Assembly (NCBI GenBank): GCA_964596535.1
Contig: CAZQUR010000001.1
Location: 34,926-98,925, forward strand
Reading direction: 5' to 3'
DNA from: GCA-002779465 sp964596535
GTDB taxonomy: Bacteria; Desulfobacterota; Desulfobacteria; Desulfobacterales; UBA2156
DNA: 64,000 nucleotides
Under the pieces are notes generated by a model that was not told the origin of the DNA, did not search any database, and worked only from the letters and a program-made list of their open reading frames with translations. The first letter of the stretch is position 1; each line of letters starts with the position of its first letter. Below are positions 60,798 through 64,000 of the stretch, piece by piece. The translations under genes and the position numbers were made by a program.

Positions 60798-62125
60798 GAT
60801 GTCACCTCCGAGACCAGGACATCCAGGTCGTCTTGGGTTTTGGTTTCCGTAACGCAGAACACATAATGATCCGAAAGGGCCGGGTAATAGGGTGCCAGGG
60901 GCACCCCGGCGACGATTTCTTTTTCCAAGAGCGCCCGGCGCCGGGTTTCAAAACCCGGGTTTGCTTTCACGGTGAATTCATTGAAGGTGGGCGCCGAAAA
61001 GGCCGGGGAAAATCCTTTTTCCGCCAAGTGGTCTTTGAGATAGGCGCTTTTGTCCAGGTTGAGTTTGGAAAGGGCTTTAAAGCCGGTGTTTCCGAGCACG
61101 GCCATGTACATGGCGGCGCAAAGCGCGCAAAGGCTGTTGTTGGTGCAGATGTTGGAGGTGGCCTTTTCCCGGCGGATGTGCTGTTCCCGGGTGGACAGGG
61201 TCAGGACAAAGCCCTGTTTTCCGTCCAGATCCGTGGTTTTTCCCACCAGGCGGCCCGGCATGCTCCGCACGAATTCCATCCGGGAAGCAAACATCCCCAG
61301 CCCCGGCCCCCCGAAGGACTGGGGGATCCCCAGGCTCTGGCCTTCTCCGCAGGCGATGTCGGCCCCCAGGCTCCCCGGGCTTTTCAACAGCCCGTAGGCC
61401 AGCGGCTCGGTGAATGCGGCGACGAACAAGGCCCCTGCGGCATGCGTTGCTTCGGCCCAGGCTTCAAGGTCTTCGATGCACCCGAAAAAATTGGGGGACT
61501 GGACCGCCACGGCCGCCAGATCCTTTCCGCCGGGAAAGGCGTTGAGGTCGCTTCGGCCGTCTTTTCCGAAATCGAATTCCTCCAGGGTGTATTCCGTGGG
61601 CCCGAAATAGGTGGCCGCCGCCCGGCGGTAATGGGGGTGCACGGCCCTGGAGACGGCCACCCGGTTTTTCCGGGTGACCCGGCAGGCCATCAGGAGGGCT
61701 TCGGCCAGGGCCGATGCGCCGTCGTACATGGAAGCGTTGGCCACCTCCATCCCCAGAAGGCGGGCGGTCAGGGTCTGGTACTCGTAAATCCCCTGGAGGG
61801 TTCCCTGGCTCATCTCCGGCTGGTACGGGGTGTAGGAGGTGACGAATTCTCCCCGGCTCAACAGATGCGGAATCACGGCCGGGATGAAATGCTCGTAGGA
61901 CCCTGCGCCCATGTAGTTTTTACACGTTCCGGCGGAGGCCGTCCGTCCGGCCAGGCCGTCCATGTGGGCGTTGAGTTCCCACTCGGTGAGGGCCTCGGGC
62001 AGATTCAGGCGGACCCGGCAGCAGCATTCCTCGGGGATCTGGGTGAAGAGATCCTCCAAGGAGTCCGCCCCCACCGCCTGGAGCATCTCCTTGATTTCTT
62101 CATCGGTGTGCGGCAGGTAACGCAT
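60794..62125 (-). CDS. gcvPA: Glycine dehydrogenase (decarboxylating) subunit 1
   Basis: Alpha part of the split P-protein, 443 residues, opening MRYLPHTDEEIKEMLQAVG and containing YTPYQPEMSQGTLQGIYEYQ and the glycine-rich QSFGGPGLGMFA. It is fused end-to-end with gcvH by a 1-nt overlap (TGATG). The N-terminal part is catalytically inactive by itself in this family and works as a heterodimer with gcvPB. Confidence 0.95.
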   Translation of the reverse strand: MRYLPHTDEEIKEMLQAVGADSLEDLFTQIPEECCCRVRLNLPEALTEWELNAHMDGLAGRTASAGTCKNYMGAGSYEHFIPAVIPHLLSRGEFVTSYTPYQPEMSQGTLQGIYEYQTLTARLLGMEVANASMYDGASALAEALLMACRVTRKNRVAVSRAVHPHYRRAAATYFGPTEYTLEEFDFGKDGRSDLNAFPGGKDLAAVAVQSPNFFGCIEDLEAWAEATHAAGALFVAAFTEPLAYGLLKSPGSLGADIACGEGQSLGIPQSFGGPGLGMFASRMEFVRSMPGRLVGKTTDLDGKQGFVLTLSTREQHIRREKATSNICTNNSLCALCAAMYMAVLGNTGFKALSKLNLDKSAYLKDHLAEKGFSPAFSAPTFNEFTVKANPGFETRRRALLEKEIVAGVPLAPYYPALSDHYVFCVTETKTQDDLDVLVSEVTS

Positions 62126-62529
62126 CAGGAAAGTCCTTTCAGCATTTCAAGGTAGGCGTCTTTTGCCATGAGGGCGTCTTTTTCGGAAGAATCCCGGGGC
62201 GTGATTCGGATCATCCACCCGTCCCCGTAGGAATCCTGGTTGACCTTCTCGGGGGAATCGCCCAGGGATTCGTTGACGGCCGACACTTCCCCGCCCATGG
62301 GCATGTACAGCTCGGAAACCGCCTTGACCGATTCCACGGTCCCGAACGCCTCGCCTTTTGTAAAGGTTTGTCCAACGGAAGGCAGTTCCACGTAGACGAT
62401 GTCGCCCAACTGGTCCTGGGCGTAGTCGCTGATGCCGATGACGGCGGCGCCGTTTTCCATCCGGATCCACTCGTGGTCCTGGTCGTAAAGCAGGTCTTCG
62501 GGAAAGGTCAATTCTTCGATGGGTTTCAT
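62125..62529 (-). CDS. gcvH: Glycine cleavage system H protein
   Basis: Lipoylated carrier of the aminomethyl group. The start is ATG 62529 after AAGGAGG, giving 134 residues; the frame upstream to 62634 covers the promoter. The lipoylation site is Lys69 in GTVESVKAVSELYMP. It is the first gene of gcvH-gcvPA-gcvPB-lipB-lipA. gcvT is absent from the window. Confidence 0.96.
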   Translation of the reverse strand: MKPIEELTFPEDLLYDQDHEWIRMENGAAVIGISDYAQDQLGDIVYVELPSVGQTFTKGEAFGTVESVKAVSELYMPMGGEVSAVNESLGDSPEKVNQDSYGDGWMIRITPRDSSEKDALMAKDAYLEMLKGLS

Positions 62530-62605
62530 TGGGAGGTTCCTCCTTGAGATGGGATAATGGAAAATCCGTACAACGGTTAAAAGAAATCCCGTAAACGTTA
62601 TCCCT

Positions 62606-62634
62606 TTTATAACCCGAACCCTTGTTTTTGACAA
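62606..62634 (-). promoter_or_regulatory. Sigma70-type promoter of the gcvH-lipA operon
   Basis: TTGTCA (62634-62629) and TATAAA (62611-62606) at 17-nt spacing, 5/6 each, minus strand. The leader of about 70 nt is too short for a typical tandem glycine riboswitch. Confidence 0.6.
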
Positions 62635-62708
62635 GGAAAATGATGCCGACGCCCCGAAACCGGAAACGGTTAGCCCCCATGGCGCGCCGTCACCGGCCCC
62701 GATTTTCC

Positions 62709-62737
62709 TTGACAGTCAAACCGCGTCCGTGTATCCA
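62709..62737 (+). promoter_or_regulatory. Candidate promoter of tRNA-Val
   Basis: Perfect TTGACA (62709-62714), 17-nt spacer, TATCCA (62732-62737); the predicted start is about 12 nt before the tRNA. Confidence 0.5.
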
Positions 62738-62755
62738 ATTATTCCGATAAATCAC

Positions 62756-62830
62756 AGGCACGTAGCTCAGGGGGAGAGCGCTACCCTGACACGGTAGAGG
62801 TCACGCGTTCAAATCGCGTCGTGCCTACCA
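62756..62830 (+). tRNA. tRNA-Val, anticodon GAC
   Basis: 75-nt cloverleaf with encoded CCA. Acceptor AGGCACG/CGTGCCT pairs perfectly; anticodon arm CTACC-CTGACAC-GGTAG has GAC at 34-36; the T arm is GCG-TTCAAAT-CGC type. It reads GUC and GUU valine codons. Confidence 0.96.
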
Positions 62831-62849
62831 ATGAAATCAAATACTTAGG

Positions 62850-62880
62850 AGCCGGTCGGAAATGACCGGCTTCGGTTTTT
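62850..62880 (+). terminator. Intrinsic terminator after tRNA-Val
   Basis: An 8-bp stem AGCCGGTC/GACCGGCT with loop GGAAAT, then TCGG and five T residues. Position 20 nt after the tRNA fits termination. Confidence 0.75.
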
Positions 62881-62892
62881 CGGGCATACTGT

Positions 62893-62925
62893 GCCGGGGA
62901 CCCCGCCCTTCAGGGCGGGAGGGCC
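62893..62925. repeat. Repeated hairpin, copy 2 (CCCGCCC-TTCA-GGGCGGG)
   Basis: Same block as 25102-25133: CCGGGGA, CCCCGCCC, TTCA, GGGCGGGAGG. It lies between the tRNA terminator and the methyltransferase start, directly overlapping a spurious upstream ATG of that gene. Confidence 0.7.
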
Positions 62926-62944
62926 CCACGATGGAAAGAATTTC

Positions 62945-63712
62945 ATGAAGGATAACGAATCGTCTGCAAACGATGTACCCGACTTTAATGTCTACGATGC
63001 GCCGCCCGAATTCTACGATGCGACCCTCTCACCCGAATTCGTCGACATGTGCTACCGCCCCATTCGGAACCTGGTGGCGCAGCACGTTACCCCGGAAGAG
63101 ACATCCGTCCTCGATCTGTGCTGCGGAACCGGCGTCATCGCCGAACTGCTGAGCGACATCGAAGGCGTGAACTATCTGGGGCTGGACATCAACGATGCGT
63201 TTCTCAATCATGCAAGAAAGCGCCTTGAAGCAGCACCGCACTTCCGGTTTGAAGCCGCCGATCTTCTGTCGTGCCGTCTCCACCAGGCCTTCGATATCGT
63301 ACTCATGATCAACGCGTACCATCATTTCGAAAACCGGCATAAGTCTCAAATGCTCAAAAGCGCGCGTCAATGGCTGAAGGAAAACGGCAGCCTCATTGTT
63401 TACGAAATGTGCATCGCCCCCCATCACACCCCGGAGGCATGCCGGCGGGCAAACATCGACTACTACGACAAACGGATTGAATGGATCAAACAGTCGGAAC
63501 CCATGACGCCAAAAAAATCGGCGGCCTGGGAAAACACGAGAGACTTAAGCGTCGCCGGAAAAGACGAGTACAAGGTGAATTACGATTTCCTCGTGAAGGA
63601 TTTCACGCGAAACGGATTCGCTTTGGAAAACGCCACCCGCATCTGGCCGCCGGCCGGTGTCGAGCTGTTTGATGACCCCAAAGTCGGCGAGTTTTTACTG
63701 CTGTTTCATTGA
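62945..63712 (+). CDS. Class I SAM-dependent methyltransferase
   Basis: A 255-residue protein. The SAM-binding motif I is SVLDLCCGTGVIAELL, followed by YLGLDIND and ADLLSCRLHQAFDIVLMINAYHH. The acceptor is unknown. ATG 62945 after GGAAAGAATTTC is chosen; the frame back to 62891 runs through the repeat. It overlaps the following opposite-strand frame by 18 nt. Confidence 0.82.
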   Translation: MKDNESSANDVPDFNVYDAPPEFYDATLSPEFVDMCYRPIRNLVAQHVTPEETSVLDLCCGTGVIAELLSDIEGVNYLGLDINDAFLNHARKRLEAAPHFRFEAADLLSCRLHQAFDIVLMINAYHHFENRHKSQMLKSARQWLKENGSLIVYEMCIAPHHTPEACRRANIDYYDKRIEWIKQSEPMTPKKSAAWENTRDLSVAGKDEYKVNYDFLVKDFTRNGFALENATRIWPPAGVELFDDPKVGEFLLLFH

Positions 63713-64000
63713 CCCCCGGTTCGTCGACATTCTGCCGGTTATTCCACGGATATCAATTTCAACGCCATAGGCACCGCCTTCGATGAGACGGCGACACCTC
63801 AAAGGTCGGGATGCCCCTTTTTTGTTCCGTTTTTTCATCCGGTAGACCATCTCGTGGGCCCTGTTAAACAATTGGTTGGCCATGTGGAACCTGATGGATC
63901 CCTGTTCGATCTTTGCACAAAGACCAATCCTTAAAGCATGCAAGGTCTGAATATCCTTGTCGTTCGGATATTTTTCAACCAGGTCGTTCCACTCCACCCA
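63695..64000 (-). CDS. Hypothetical protein, 5' end cut by window edge
   Basis: The frame is open to the last base (WVEWNDLVEKYPND...), so the true start lies beyond the window. About 101 residues are visible: a charged helical segment (DIQTLHALRIGLCAKIEQGS) then a basic tail (RMKKRNKKGASRPLRCRR). No family recognised. Its 3' end overlaps the methyltransferase tail-to-tail by 18 nt. Confidence 0.45.
   Translation of the reverse strand, partial: WVEWNDLVEKYPNDKDIQTLHALRIGLCAKIEQGSIRFHMANQLFNRAHEMVYRMKKRNKKGASRPLRCRRLIEGGAYGVEIDIRGITGRMSTNRGSMKQQ

Noticed and set aside
62530..62640. Glycine riboswitch before gcvH
   Set aside because: The leader between the predicted transcript start and the ATG is only about 70 nt, and I saw no tandem aptamer-like pairing; too short for the usual two-domain riboswitch.
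1..64000. CRISPR arrays, prophage or complete insertion sequences
   Set aside because: No regularly spaced repeats, no integrase, transposase or phage structural gene was found; only two copies of a short hairpin were seen.

Overview
The window looks like chromosomal DNA of a GC-rich, mainly anaerobic, Gram-negative bacterium, most likely a member of the Desulfobacterota (delta-proteobacterial sulfate-reducer type). This is an inference from gene content: sodium-pump decarboxylase subunits, a rubredoxin-type membrane protein, split glycine decarboxylase gcvPA/gcvPB, a TRAP transporter, a LIV-type ABC transporter, an acyl-CoA dehydrogenase inside a fatty-acid cluster, and DsrE/TusA/Rrf2 sulfur genes. 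Nothing in the window fixes the species. Coding density is high, genes run in short operons on both strands, and there is no CRISPR array, prophage or intact insertion sequence.

Layout. 1-6.1 kb (minus): rpmF, acyl-CoA dehydrogenase, fabG, acpP, fabF, then rpiB and glyA (glyA runs off the left edge). 6.6-9.9 kb (plus): gltX, tRNA-Gln(CUG), glnS. 10-12.7 kb (minus): a small operon of an ABM-fold protein, OadG- and OadB-like sodium pump subunits and a rubredoxin-DUF2231 membrane protein. 12.8-14.7 kb (minus): an Rrf2 regulator followed by remnants of a sulfur-relay and nitrosative-stress cluster (DsrE, TusA, cysteine desulfurase, hemerythrin, DUF2249), all truncated, fused or frameshifted. 15-22.6 kb (plus): a complete respiratory nitrate reductase operon narGHJI and a TDT-family transporter. 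22.7-25.1 kb: gene remnants (FmdE-like, sugar/nucleoside ABC permease), a DUF2062 protein, a small winged-helix-like protein and a repeated hairpin.

25.3-29.3 kb (plus): an M16C zinc protease and a FabH-like ketoacyl synthase. 29.3-38.5 kb (minus): one long apparent operon of a LIV-type ABC transporter (livK, livH, livM, livG, livF), a choline-kinase-like phosphotransferase, a DeoR regulator and a dimethylglycine/sarcosine-dehydrogenase-like flavoprotein. It suggests uptake and oxidation of an N-methylated amine or amino acid. 39.3-42.2 kb (plus): TRAP transporter dctPQM. 42.4-49.6 kb (plus): hisS, aspS, a beta-CASP metallo-hydrolase, an RsbU-like response-regulator phosphatase, a STAS antagonist and rfbA. 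49.6-52.0 kb (minus): penicillin-binding protein 1A. 52.3-57.2 kb (plus): hisI, hisG, engB, era, an ATP-grasp protein, an HNH protein and two related lipoproteins. 57.3-62.5 kb (minus): gcvH, gcvPA, gcvPB, lipB, lipA and an atpF-like remnant. 62.7-64 kb: tRNA-Val(GAC), a terminator, a methyltransferase and an unknown partial gene.

How the parts fit. Glycine metabolism recurs: SHMT, the glycine cleavage P and H proteins with the lipoate enzymes that mature GcvH, and the methylamine flavoprotein with its GcvT-like folate domain. Respiration is represented by NarGHI facing the cytoplasm. The nearby Rrf2 regulator and the hemerythrin and DUF2249 remnants are typical companions of nitrate/NO metabolism. 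The most unusual signal is the run of deletion-scarred mini-genes at 12.8-14.3 kb, with similar scars at 22.7-23.8 kb and 57.3-57.6 kb.
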